This document shows, piece by piece, positions 11,065 to 19,174 of a stretch of DNA of 44,940 nucleotides. The stretch lies in assembly GCA_002701375.1 (NCBI GenBank), contig NZVB01000036.1, positions 1 to 44,940 on the forward strand. The letters run 5' to 3'. Each line of letters starts with the position of its first letter. Positions within the stretch are counted from its first letter, which is position 1. A program made the position numbers and the translations under genes. The notes under the pieces were generated by a model, which did not search any database, had not been told where the DNA came from, and saw only the letters and a program-made list of their open reading frames with translations. The DNA is from Cyanobium sp. NAT70. Its GTDB lineage: Bacteria; Cyanobacteriota; Cyanobacteriia; PCC-6307; Cyanobiaceae.

Positions 11065-11784
11065 TTAAATCGCCTGTGCGTTATTGAAGAGAGCGATGTC
11101 CAGATAAGCGCCACTGTCAAGCTGCGATAGATCGTCGAAACTATCCAGATTGAGTACCCCTGCGTTGCCAAGTTCTTCGAACGATGCTTCACTGAAGTGA
11201 TGTGAAGCATCGTCCTTGTCGCTAGAAGCCGCCGCTGCTTTTTTCAGGGATCGATAAAACTTTTTGAAGCTGTATTCCTTTTTGCCAAACTTTACTTTCT
11301 CGAGTTTGTGGCTTTGTTGACTTTGTTGGCCAAAAGGGTCTGCAAAAATAATCCCGATTGGCCGCCCACCGTCTTCATTTTTCAGATCGGTATACGTGAC
11401 AAGAACATCACGATCACTAATGAGGACTGTATTAACATACCCATCACCATCAGGGATTTTAACGCTTGGATTTAATGGGCTTTTCTTTGGAAAACTCACA
11501 GTGTCCTTGCCTCCTCCTCCGTCGGCGATGAATCCCCAGCTCGTGTCATTATCTTTGAAGCTGTAGATATCGTTGCCGAATCCTCCGGACATGACGGAAG
11601 GTAGGGCGGCGAATCCGCCAGCAGACTCTGGGGAATCGACTCGGATGCTGGCATTGATTAACGTGTCGTTCTTCTCACCTGTGTAGAAGCCGATTCCGCC
11701 CTCACAGCTGACTTTGTCTTTTTTCTTGGTTCCTAACTGACTCTTATAGGGGCCGAAGTCCATTGGCGGAAGGGGAGTCACCAT
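11065..11784 (-). CDS. RTX-like (hemolysin-type calcium-binding-like) protein, function unknown
   Basis: This 239-residue protein begins without an evident signal peptide or membrane segment. The middle has glycine/aspartate-rich segments resembling degenerate RTX nonapeptides, namely SGGFGNDIYSF and DGGGGKDTVSF. These are known from secreted calcium-binding proteins exported by type I systems without N-terminal signals. The C-terminal third is Lys/Asp/Ser-rich and includes LEKVKFGKKEYSFKKF, a segment of the type seen after RTX repeats. It is convergent with the atp operon. An extracellular role is inferred, and the repeat number is too small for certainty. Confidence 0.6.
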   Translation of the reverse strand: MVTPLPPMDFGPYKSQLGTKKKDKVSCEGGIGFYTGEKNDTLINASIRVDSPESAGGFAALPSVMSGGFGNDIYSFKDNDTSWGFIADGGGGKDTVSFPKKSPLNPSVKIPDGDGYVNTVLISDRDVLVTYTDLKNEDGGRPIGIIFADPFGQQSQQSHKLEKVKFGKKEYSFKKFYRSLKKAAAASSDKDDASHHFSEASFEELGNAGVLNLDSFDDLSQLDSGAYLDIALFNNAQAI

Positions 11785-11841
11785 AACGACTGGATCTGAT
11801 ACTCAATCCATACAATCATGCCAACGTCTACGATTTGGTTT

Positions 11842-11862
11842 TAAGAATTACTAAAATTCTTA
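11842..11862. other. short AT-rich inverted repeat upstream of the RTX-like gene
   Basis: TAAGAATT and AATTCTTA form an 8-bp perfect inverted repeat with a 5-base spacer, about 60 bases upstream of the RTX-like start codon. The size and position suit an operator, but such repeats also arise by chance in AT-rich DNA. Confidence 0.3.
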
Positions 11863-11935
11863 TGCATCTCTACATTGCTGGTTCTTTGAGCTGAATTGTC
11901 TTGACGTATTCGCATCGAGCCTAGGGGGATTTCTG

Positions 11936-12121
11936 ATGCTGACGGTTTTAATTTCCTTCCTTGAGCGCAGCGATTTGGCTGCCTCGTCAGAGACCTTAGA
12001 GGTGCCCTTGATCATCACAGAGGCAGCTTATGCACCTGGACTAAGCAGTCTTGGATCGCTCAACGCTGTCAGCGTGAATATGTCGTTGCCCTCCATAAAT
12101 CTGCCTTCAAAAAGACTTTAA
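11936..12121 (+). CDS. possible small protein, 61 aa, unrecognised
   Basis: This ATG is preceded by a good Shine-Dalgarno-like stretch (AGGGGGA) at a spacing of about six bases. That is the only positive evidence. The product has 61 residues with no recognised motif, no clear membrane segment and a Leu/Ser-rich composition. It stands alone in an otherwise empty 585-base gap between the RTX-like gene and the oxygenase gene. It may be a real small gene or chance. Confidence 0.3.
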   Translation: MLTVLISFLERSDLAASSETLEVPLIITEAAYAPGLSSLGSLNAVSVNMSLPSINLPSKRL

Positions 12122-12369
12122 AGCTTTCATTTTTGAGTTTATTATAGGCACTTGCCAAATCATATCATGAGCTTTTCTGCCTTCTGGAGCCATCTTGGTG
12201 CTTTGAAGTGTGCCAAGTGCTGTTGATTGGATTCAAAAATAATGCGGTTTTAGTGGCCAGATTGCCCTTGCGCAAGGCTTATTTAGTTCGTGCTTCGATA
12301 TTGTTTAAATGGACATAAGATTGTCTTTTTTCTCAGTCTTGTTAAGATAACAACCTGTAGTTATTGTGT

Positions 12370-13077
12370 ATGGCTGGTCAACTTCAGCTGCATGCACTGT
12401 TCCCATGTGCCGTGGCAACAGTGCAATTGACGCTTGAGCCCTTACATCTTGCCCAGCAGCTTCAAACGTTGTTCATGCTTCGCGGGCAATGTGAAGGGAA
12501 TCCTGCAGATGGTTGTGCTTGGACCGGGGACTTGAATGGTGTTTGGCAATTGCATCAACATGCTGACTTTTCTGATCTTGCAGAAGTCGTGACACAACAG
12601 GCTTGGGATTATCTTGCAGCGGTGGGCTTTGAATCAAGCCGGGTTGCACTACATCTGCAACGATGCTGGCCAGTTCTCAGTGATTGGGATCAAGTGGTAG
12701 GCAGGCATTGTCATCCCAATGCACATTTGAGTGCGGTGATTTATCTCACAGGTCGAGGCTCAGGAGAGGATGGTGTTTTACGCATTTATGATCCCTTTCA
12801 TGCCAATGAAATTGTTCCAGGCTTGTCTGTAGGTCATGGTGGACCAATCATTGAGAATCATCCGTTCAATCGTCAGTATTGGGATCTGGCTCCGCAGCCA
12901 GGTTTATTGGTGTTGTTCCCGTCAAGATTGGAACATAGTGTGCTGCCGAATTATGCGGCAGAAGAGTTGCGATGCTCCATTAGTTTTGATTTTATTTTGA
13001 CAGCTTCCAGTCAAAATGATCAGGCGGAGTATCTGGCTCCCCATCCTTCCTCTTGGTTTGAACTTCATCAGAGATGA
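12370..13077 (+). CDS. putative 2OG-Fe(II) oxygenase (TIGR02466 / 2OG-FeII_Oxy_5-like)
   Basis: This 235-residue protein resembles the small 2-oxoglutarate and iron dependent dioxygenases common in marine cyanobacteria and their phages. Such enzymes hydroxylate proteins or small molecules with O2 and 2-oxoglutarate. Visible support is the metal-binding region GRHCHPNAHLSAVIYL (about 111-126), the distal histidine in LEHSV (about 189) and an arginine a few residues on (RCSISFDF, about 201) expected to bind 2-oxoglutarate. I chose the ATG at 12370; the track start is a TTG two codons upstream. The target is unknown. Confidence 0.75.
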   Translation: MAGQLQLHALFPCAVATVQLTLEPLHLAQQLQTLFMLRGQCEGNPADGCAWTGDLNGVWQLHQHADFSDLAEVVTQQAWDYLAAVGFESSRVALHLQRCWPVLSDWDQVVGRHCHPNAHLSAVIYLTGRGSGEDGVLRIYDPFHANEIVPGLSVGHGGPIIENHPFNRQYWDLAPQPGLLVLFPSRLEHSVLPNYAAEELRCSISFDFILTASSQNDQAEYLAPHPSSWFELHQR

Positions 13078-13129
13078 ACAGTTCATCCGCATACATGTTG
13101 ATTCGCTTGCTTGGTCAGCCCTTGCTTCT

Positions 13130-13969
13130 TTATCGCAAGCCTTTGCGAAGTGATTGAATCGATGCAGTCATCTCTTCAGTCGTGAGTTGAAACGCCTTGT
13201 CTTCGGCCTGCTGCCGCGTCAGATTTTTGTTGATAATTAGTTCCTGTTTTTTGACAATAGACTCGGCAATCTCTTGCTGCTCTGGAAGCCATTGATGATC
13301 GTAGTCCTCTTTGCGAATATGGTTGGCGTGGAATTGAGTGTCTTCATCGATTTGCTTGAAGACTTCATCTCGGCCGAGTTCTTTGTTTTTTGTTTCGATT
13401 GTTTTAAGGACGTTGTCACTTGAGAGCTCTGTGGCAATCCTTTGTATCGCATTATGATTAATCGTATAACCGAGGATGTAGGTTGAAATCTCTGACAAAA
13501 GCTTGATTGGAGCAGCTTTAATGTCTGGCTCTCGGATGATTAGTAGCTGTTCATTGTTTTCGAGGTAGTTAAAGAGTTCATTGTATTTTCGACTCTCTCT
13601 TCTGAGCAGCTGGGTTAGTCGGTTGGCAGGCATGTTCTCGAGTTTTCCTTTGAGATCTCCCTCTTTAGCTCTCACTCTCAATCGGGAGCAGATCGTGTCT
13701 CTTGGATCGCGAATTGGGAAGATGACTTTTGCCTTGAGATCGTATTTTTGAAGAGACGATCTAGCGACTTGCACATGATTAAGGACATGGGTTTTGACAA
13801 CAAAATATTTTTGCTCGTCAATTGTTGCCAATGCCTTTTTTAGAGTTGCTCGCTTGGCAAAGCAGGATTGCCAAGGAAGACCCGTATCGTTAAGAATTTC
13901 TCGGATTGCATTGAAGATCCATGTTGTACCAGTCCGACCAAATCCGTACGAAAAAATAAGTTGAGACAT
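13130..13969 (-). CDS. sulfotransferase-like protein
   Basis: This 279-residue protein has a P-loop-like 5'-phosphosulfate motif at its N terminus, YGFGRTGTTWIFNAI (residues 8-22). A 3'-phosphate motif, FPIRDPRDTICSRL, lies at about 86-99. Together they mark PAPS-dependent sulfotransferases, which move sulfate onto sugars, lipids or proteins. The C-terminal half is charged and lacks a recognised feature. Its 3' end faces the oxygenase gene, and a second sulfotransferase-like gene lies upstream on the same strand. The acceptor is unknown; a cell-surface glycan is plausible. Confidence 0.75.
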   Translation of the reverse strand: MSQLIFSYGFGRTGTTWIFNAIREILNDTGLPWQSCFAKRATLKKALATIDEQKYFVVKTHVLNHVQVARSSLQKYDLKAKVIFPIRDPRDTICSRLRVRAKEGDLKGKLENMPANRLTQLLRRESRKYNELFNYLENNEQLLIIREPDIKAAPIKLLSEISTYILGYTINHNAIQRIATELSSDNVLKTIETKNKELGRDEVFKQIDEDTQFHANHIRKEDYDHQWLPEQQEIAESIVKKQELIINKNLTRQQAEDKAFQLTTEEMTASIQSLRKGLR

Positions 13970-14124
13970 GCCATTATTCTGCCTTTTGTCACTCTATCAT
14001 GAAATCATCTGCTGGCCATGGCGTGTGAGTTTAAGTGGAGTCCTAATTGCTTATTTTTGCTGATGCTGATTTGTTGGATTGGGTTTGATTGCCGTGTTGA
14101 TTCAAGGCTTAAGACTGGGTCTCT

Positions 14125-15225
14125 TTAGGTTGTCGGATCCGCTTCGGTTAACTGTTGGAGTATGGCTTGTGTGCACTTGGCTTGCTGCTCTATTTTGAAT
14201 TGAAGAATCGTCTCGATATGGTTCAGTCGACGTTTGTTCTCAGAGCGAACGTAGGTTTTCATTGTTTCGCTGTTCATGTTGAAATGGGCCGGATTTGGCT
14301 TGAAGTGAGTATCGAAACAAAGATTGAATTCGTCGCAATAGCGTTTGTTGCTGTCTGAGAAGATGGACAAGTAATTCTTCTCGAGAGTCTCAAGGAACTC
14401 CATGTTAAATGCAGGCAGTTGTTTGTCCAGATTGTGGCTTATTTCTGCAAGATCCTTGTTGTTCTTGTGCGGTGTGATCGGCTGCGAAAGGCTTGACGGC
14501 GTAAGTAGTATTGAGTCGGCAATTGTTTCCGTGAGATATTCTGAAAAAGAGGGATTTTTGATTGCTGTGCAAGCGTTAATAAGCTTCGCTTTGATGTTTG
14601 TGTTGCAGTGCTTGTTAAAATGATGCAGCAGTTTAGACGGCTTTTCCTTCTGACAGGGGATCGGCCGAGAGACGACATTATGTGCAATATCTAGTTGAGA
14701 TAAGCATGATTTGTAATGTTGATAGTGCAGAGCCCAATTTGGCCCCTCTTGTTCAAAGAATCCTAGAAGGAGCCAGCGCTCATAGGCGCTGAATAGTCGC
14801 CAGTCGCATCCAAGCTTGGAGAGCAGTGTTTTGGCTTGAATCAGGGAATATTTATTGCGAAAACTCCACTGGTTGAAGTTGGCTCGCCGCCATGAGTCTT
14901 GCCGGCGGGTATAGCCAATGATTTGGATGAATTTGTAATCGAATTCTTTTGCAAGTTGGATTATGTTTGCAAGTGCCTTGTATTGTTCTTGGAGGTATTC
15001 ATGGCTAATGACAAGTTTTTGTTTGTTTTGAATTGTGTTGAGATGGCCTTGGCATGTTCGTAATGCCTCGGGCTTAGACAGCCTGAGCCCATTGATGAGT
15101 TGAGTATTGAGCTTTTGATAATGAAAACACGTGTTCGCTTTTTTGCTGCTTGCTTTCTTCAGTAAAGTTTGGATGGTTGTTGATCCGCATTTGGCAGCCC
15201 CGACATGCAGAATCAGCTCCTTCAC
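14125..15225 (-). CDS. sulfotransferase-like P-loop protein, probably involved in surface modification
   Basis: This 366-residue protein opens with MKELILHVGAAKCGSTTIQ, a P-loop matching the PAPS 5'-phosphosulfate site of bacterial sulfotransferase-like proteins. A second family-like segment is VISHEYLQEQ (about 92-101). No membrane span is evident. The start is GTG at 15225. The bulk is Lys/Asn/Ser/Gln-rich and unlike the atp genes, pointing to a variable or transferred gene. It is divergent from the ferredoxin gene with a 53-base gap. The sulfotransferase activity is inferred from the P-loop; the second motif is weaker than in its neighbour. Confidence 0.6.
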   Translation of the reverse strand: MKELILHVGAAKCGSTTIQTLLKKASSKKANTCFHYQKLNTQLINGLRLSKPEALRTCQGHLNTIQNKQKLVISHEYLQEQYKALANIIQLAKEFDYKFIQIIGYTRRQDSWRRANFNQWSFRNKYSLIQAKTLLSKLGCDWRLFSAYERWLLLGFFEQEGPNWALHYQHYKSCLSQLDIAHNVVSRPIPCQKEKPSKLLHHFNKHCNTNIKAKLINACTAIKNPSFSEYLTETIADSILLTPSSLSQPITPHKNNKDLAEISHNLDKQLPAFNMEFLETLEKNYLSIFSDSNKRYCDEFNLCFDTHFKPNPAHFNMNSETMKTYVRSENKRRLNHIETILQFKIEQQAKCTQAILQQLTEADPTT

Positions 15226-15278
15226 GGTCAGTTTGGGCTTTCTGAGAAACTAACTGGTCAGATGCGCTGGATTGTTCG

Positions 15279-15620
15279 ATGGTTGACACTGCACAGGCCG
15301 TAGCCACGTACACCATCACGGCTGAATTTGAGGGCGATCGACACAGCTTCAGTTGTCGGGCTGATCAGACTGTGCTCAACGCTGCCGAAGCAGCGGGCCT
15401 TGCGTTGCCCAGTTCCTGTTGCTCAGGAGTTTGCACAACCTGTGCAGCCATGATTACGGAGGGTTCTGTGGAGCAACCCGATGCGATGGGTGTTAAGAGC
15501 GATCTGCAAGAACAGGGCTACGCCTTGCTTTGCGTTGCTTTCCCTAGGGCTGATCTGACCCTCAAAGCCTGTCAAGAAGATGCTCTTTATGAGGCGCAGT
15601 TTGGTCAATATCAAAAGTGA
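15279..15620 (+). CDS. plant-type 2Fe-2S ferredoxin
   Basis: This 113-residue ferredoxin carries the cluster ligands Cys-x4-Cys-x2-Cys in SSCCSGVCTTCA (about residues 47-58) and a fourth cysteine in ALLCVAFPRADL. It is a soluble one-electron carrier. It differs from the main photosynthetic PetF in that the loop reads CCSGVC where CRAGAC is usual, so it is probably a minor, specialised ferredoxin. It is the first gene of a tightly packed set (61-aa protein, DUF3326, YchJ-like), overlapping the next start by four bases. The redox partner is unknown. Confidence 0.92.
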   Translation: MVDTAQAVATYTITAEFEGDRHSFSCRADQTVLNAAEAAGLALPSSCCSGVCTTCAAMITEGSVEQPDAMGVKSDLQEQGYALLCVAFPRADLTLKACQEDALYEAQFGQYQK

Positions 15621-15802
15621 TTCTTCGAACGGTTCAGCGGGAATTACTTTGGCCAGACCATATTCAGGTTGCCGAGCTACGCCAGTGGTTGCTCCTTGAA
15701 CTCGGTCTTGAGGAGCAGCCGTTGAGATGGGCGATTACGGCCGTGTTTCAGGGTTCAGATGGGCGACGTCGGCTTCAGGTTGAGGCGGTGCTAATCGGAT
15801 GA
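15617..15802 (+). CDS. small conserved-looking protein, 61 aa, function unknown
   Basis: The GTG start lies within the ferredoxin stop region (GTGA overlap) and the stop overlaps the start of the DUF3326 gene (ATGA). Overlaps at both ends argue for a real gene translated by coupling. The protein is a mix of charged and hydrophobic residues (ELRQWLLLELGLEEQPLRW), with no cysteine and no membrane span. I do not recognise the family. Confidence 0.7.
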   Translation: MILRTVQRELLWPDHIQVAELRQWLLLELGLEEQPLRWAITAVFQGSDGRRRLQVEAVLIG

Positions 15803-16875
15803 GGGCTGACGACTTCCACCACACTGCGCCAATGCCAACGCTGATGGTGGTGCCGACCGGCATCGGTTGCGAAGTGGGCGGTTTTGCCGGTGATGCCTTG
15901 CCCTGTGCGCGCTTGTTGGCTTCAGCCAGTGGTTGCCTGATCACGCACCCCAATGTGATGAATGGGGCGGCGTTGTATTGGAGTGATCCACGCCTTCATT
16001 ACGTGGAGGGGTTTGGGCTCGATCGCTTTGCTACCGGCGAGTGGGCGTTGCGGCCCGTCCGTCAACACTGCATTGGCCTGCTTCTAGATGCGGGGATTGA
16101 GCCTGAGTTGGCCCAGCGCCAGATTCAGGTCGCTGAAGCGGCTCGCGCCAGTCTGGGATTGGAGATTGGGCCTGTGATGGCAACGGACACCCCGCTTCAG
16201 GTGACGTTGCAACAGGGCGGTAGTGGGGCGAGCTGGGGACGCGTCGGGCGACCGGACGCGTTGTTAAGGGCTGGTGAGCGGCTCCGAGAGGCTGGTGCAA
16301 CCGCAATCGCAGTCGTTGCCCGTTTCCCTGATGAAGATCCTCAATCCGAGGCATTGGCGGCTTACCGCACGGGCGGCGGAGTTGATGCGCTAGCTGGTGC
16401 CGAAGCTGTGATCAGTCATGTGTTGGTGCGCCATTTGCGCATCCCTTGTGCACACGCACCTGCGCTTCGTCCGCTGCCCTTGGACCCCCATCTAGATCCG
16501 CGTGCCGCTGCAGAGGAAATCGGTTACACCTTCTTGGCTTGTGTTCTTGTCGGGCTCAGTCGGGCACCTGCCCTGATTGACGCTGCTGAGATGCGGGCAA
16601 CGGATCTAATGGGTGAGCAACTTGGGGCAGTCATTGCACCGCAAGGGGCTCTTGGTGGCGAAGCCGTGCTGGCTTGTTTGGAGCGCAAGGTTCCTTTGAT
16701 TGCCGTGGCCAATCCTTCCGTTCTGCAGGTGACTCCTGCCGCACTTGGCTTGGAGGAACGTGTCTTGCAAGTTGCTTCTTATGCCGAAGCGGCAGGCATG
16801 GTGATCGCGTTGAGGGAAGGGCTGGCTCCTGCTGCTTTGATGCGGCCAGTGTCTCCACTCAAGCGGCTGAGCTGA
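15799..16875 (+). CDS. DUF3326 family protein
   Basis: This 358-residue protein matches the cyanobacterial and plastid-lineage DUF3326 family, with features such as VVPTGIGCEVGGFAGDA near the start and LITHPNVMNGAALYW at about 51-65. Later segments are Gly/Ala-rich and Rossmann-like (AVVARFPDED, VISHVLVRHL). No function is established. It overlaps both neighbours, by four bases upstream and one base downstream, indicating one transcript with the ferredoxin and YchJ-like genes. A link to ferredoxin-dependent redox chemistry is a guess from context only. Confidence 0.8.
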   Translation: MRADDFHHTAPMPTLMVVPTGIGCEVGGFAGDALPCARLLASASGCLITHPNVMNGAALYWSDPRLHYVEGFGLDRFATGEWALRPVRQHCIGLLLDAGIEPELAQRQIQVAEAARASLGLEIGPVMATDTPLQVTLQQGGSGASWGRVGRPDALLRAGERLREAGATAIAVVARFPDEDPQSEALAAYRTGGGVDALAGAEAVISHVLVRHLRIPCAHAPALRPLPLDPHLDPRAAAEEIGYTFLACVLVGLSRAPALIDAAEMRATDLMGEQLGAVIAPQGALGGEAVLACLERKVPLIAVANPSVLQVTPAALGLEERVLQVASYAEAAGMVIALREGLAPAALMRPVSPLKRLS

Positions 16876-17318
16876 TGGCTAAGGGGTTTGGCGTCAGCAG
16901 GACCAAGACACCTTGTCCATGTGGCAGTGGTGAGGTGTACGACCTTTGCTGTGCACCGTTGCATCAAGGTGCACAGCGAGCTGTAACAGCCGAACAATTA
17001 ATGCGTTCTCGCTACACAGCCTATGCACTCTCCAAAGTTGACTATTTGATCGCGACCCATCCAACTCCACATCTATCGGATCAGCAGCGACGCAAAGACT
17101 TGCGCTCCAATTGTCGGCAGACACGCTGGCTGGGATTGCGCATTGTTTCTGTGGAAGGTGGTGATGCGATGCACCTTGAAGGCATCGTGCGTTTTGAAGC
17201 GATCTTCAGTGTTGCTGGCAAGCGGAGTGTTCTTCGGGAGACCTCCCAATTTGAACGGCGAGGAGGAGTGCCAGATGGGGATTGGTTGTATGTCAAAGGT
17301 TTATCAGAAGTGAGTTGA
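16875..17318 (+). CDS. YchJ-like SEC-C motif protein (UPF0225)
   Basis: I take the ATG at 16875, which shares its A with the preceding TGA stop (TGATG). The track ORF extends too far upstream. The 147-residue product has an N-terminal SEC-C zinc-binding motif, CPCGSGEVYDLCC (about 14-26), and the family segment AEQLMRSRYTAYALSKVDYL (about 40-59), typical of the YchJ/UPF0225 family. The biochemical role is not established; SEC-C motifs bind zinc and mediate protein contacts. It is last in the ferredoxin gene set. Confidence 0.88.
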   Translation: MAKGFGVSRTKTPCPCGSGEVYDLCCAPLHQGAQRAVTAEQLMRSRYTAYALSKVDYLIATHPTPHLSDQQRRKDLRSNCRQTRWLGLRIVSVEGGDAMHLEGIVRFEAIFSVAGKRSVLRETSQFERRGGVPDGDWLYVKGLSEVS

Positions 17319-17965
17319 ACCTTGAGTTGCTGCTCATGCTGGCTATGCAGAAGCGCTGCCCGATTGGAAGGAGGGCCCGAAGCAAAAGATTGCCGAGTGA
17401 AGCTTTGGCGACAAGCTTTGAGCCTTTCGTTTTGAGGTCTTCTTCGACGGAGTTGTGTCGCAGTCCTCTACTCAAGATCGTCTTTTGTCTACATCTTGCT
17501 TAGGGTAATCGATGATTTTATTGAATCTTTAGCGCTGTAATGGCAATGTGACTGATTTGTGTTTGGCCTTGGTCGGGCGGGTTAAATGCGCTGAGATTAG
17601 CTTAATTGATGCATCCTTTTGTTTGCTGAAACGTATATATTTATAGTGCATTCTTTTCAGCGATTGTTGTGTTTTGTTTGATTCGCCATGCATTTGATTG
17701 TCTGTTCACGCGTAGATTTTTGCCAGCGGAAAAGACTTGCCCACGATGTCGCAATCCATTGCTTTTGATTCAATATTTCTTGCAGGCAGCTTGACTTCTG
17801 CTCGAGTGAAACTGGTTTTGTTCTGATGAAGTTCCTGCTCTGAATCTAAGTGTGATCAGGTGGGATCACTTTTATGGTTGTGAGCATCATGCTGCAAATT
17901 TTGATGTTGGCTTCATGGGTATCGCTCCCTTCGTTTTTTTCGAGCTGATGATCGTGGTAGTTGTC
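17319..17965. other. 647-base intergenic region without recognisable genes
   Basis: The gap separates the YchJ-like gene (plus) from the end of the alanine dehydrogenase gene (minus). I find no family-like ORF on either strand. It is more AT-rich than its surroundings, particularly from 17510 to 17720. A small inverted repeat, GTGATC / GATCAC, lies at 17852-17869, but there is no clear terminator. A convergent gap of this size could hide a small RNA; I see no known cyanobacterial RNA motif. Confidence 0.5.
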
Positions 17966-19105
17966 TCAGCGCAAGCAAGCCATGGGGTGACGTGGGGGCA
18001 GGTTGAGAGCCTTGGCAACACCGGGATGGCAGACCGAACCCTGCACTGTATTGAGGCCTGAAAGTAGTTCTGGCCGTTCGGTCACCGCTTCTTCCAGTCC
18101 GCGACCGGCAATGCCAAGGATGTAGGGCAGCGTCACGCTGACCAGGGCTTCCGTTGAGGTGAAGGGCACGGCACCGGGCATGTTGCCAACGGCGTAATGC
18201 TGCACTCCATGGATGGTGACTGTTGGATCGGTGTGGGTGGTCTCGCGGCTTGTGGCAATGCAACCGCCCTGGTCGATCGCCACATCCACGATGACTGAGC
18301 CAGGTCGCATCCGTTGCACCATGGCGTCATCCACCAGGGTCGGGGCTCGCCCACCAGGCGTGAGCACAGCGCCGATGACGAGATCCGCTGTTGGGATCAG
18401 CCGTTCCAGCAAGCCACGGCTGCTCATAATGCTTGTGAGTCGTCCGCGGCGATCGGCCTCGAGGCTCCGTAACCGTTCTGGCGATCGATCGAGCAGCAGC
18501 ACCTCGGCGTCCATCGCGGCTGCCAACCGAGCAGCATTCCAGCCAACCGTGCCTGCTCCCAGCACCACCACGCGAGCGGGCTGGACACCCGTGCAACCAC
18601 CGATAAGCACCCCGCGGCCACCATGCGGTCTCTCCAACATATGGGCACCCACTTGAGCGGCGAGGCGGCCTGCGATTTCGCTCATCGGTGCTAAAAGCGG
18701 CAGGCTGCCGTTTTCAAGCTGCACGGTCTCGTAGGCGATGCCAGTGGTGCCAGCTGCAAGCAGTGCTTCTCCAACCTTTGGATAGGCCGCCAAATGCAAA
18801 TAAGTGAACAGCACCATGTCGTCTCTGAGACACGACAGCTCCTCTGGTTGTGGTTCTTTCACTTTCACCACCAGGTGAGCAGCCCAGGCTTCATCCCGGC
18901 TCACCACGTTTGCCCCAGCTGCCGAAAACGCGTCATCATCGATTCCGGCGCCGGCTCCGGCACCGCTCTCGACGCGCACATCGAGCCCCTGGCTCGCGAG
19001 TTCTCGTGCGGCATCCGGTGTCAGAGCAACTCTCTGCTCGTCCGCTTTGATCTCCTTCGGCACACCAATGCTGGCCATTGGTGACGTCAGAACAGAGGCT
19101 GCCAT
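17966..19105 (-). CDS. ald: alanine dehydrogenase
   Basis: This enzyme interconverts L-alanine and pyruvate plus ammonia with NAD(H). The 379-residue protein has the family start IGVPKEIKADEQRVALTP and the substrate-domain segment VKVKEPQPEE. The dinucleotide fold GAGTVGWNAA lies at about 188-197, and the late motif GGCIATSRETTHTDPT follows at about 288-303. The start could also be the internal ATG at 19075 (MASIGVPKEIK), which fits the usual N terminus better. It follows nadE on the same strand after 69 bases and may be cotranscribed. Confidence 0.95.
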   Translation of the reverse strand: MAASVLTSPMASIGVPKEIKADEQRVALTPDAARELASQGLDVRVESGAGAGAGIDDDAFSAAGANVVSRDEAWAAHLVVKVKEPQPEELSCLRDDMVLFTYLHLAAYPKVGEALLAAGTTGIAYETVQLENGSLPLLAPMSEIAGRLAAQVGAHMLERPHGGRGVLIGGCTGVQPARVVVLGAGTVGWNAARLAAAMDAEVLLLDRSPERLRSLEADRRGRLTSIMSSRGLLERLIPTADLVIGAVLTPGGRAPTLVDDAMVQRMRPGSVIVDVAIDQGGCIATSRETTHTDPTVTIHGVQHYAVGNMPGAVPFTSTEALVSVTLPYILGIAGRGLEEAVTERPELLSGLNTVQGSVCHPGVAKALNLPPRHPMACLR

Positions 19106-19174
19106 GGCCGTGGGTCTCTCTCACTGGACGCATCCTTCAATGTGGCTCCGGCCGGCCATGACCGCCATGGATGA

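Larger units (their letters stand above)
11785..12369. other. AT-rich gap with few features
   Basis: Between the divergent RTX-like and oxygenase genes there are 585 bases. Besides the weak small ORF and the inverted repeat listed separately, I see a 12-bp perfect palindrome, CCTTGCGCAAGG, at 12266-12277, about 90 bases upstream of the oxygenase start, which could be an operator. The remaining sequence is AT-rich and shows no gene family. Confidence 0.5.

Noticed and set aside
17852-17869. GTGATC / GATCAC inverted repeat as terminator for the alanine dehydrogenase gene
   Set aside because: The stem is only 6 bp with no T-run on the minus strand, and it lies about 100 bases past the gene end, so it is too weak to call.
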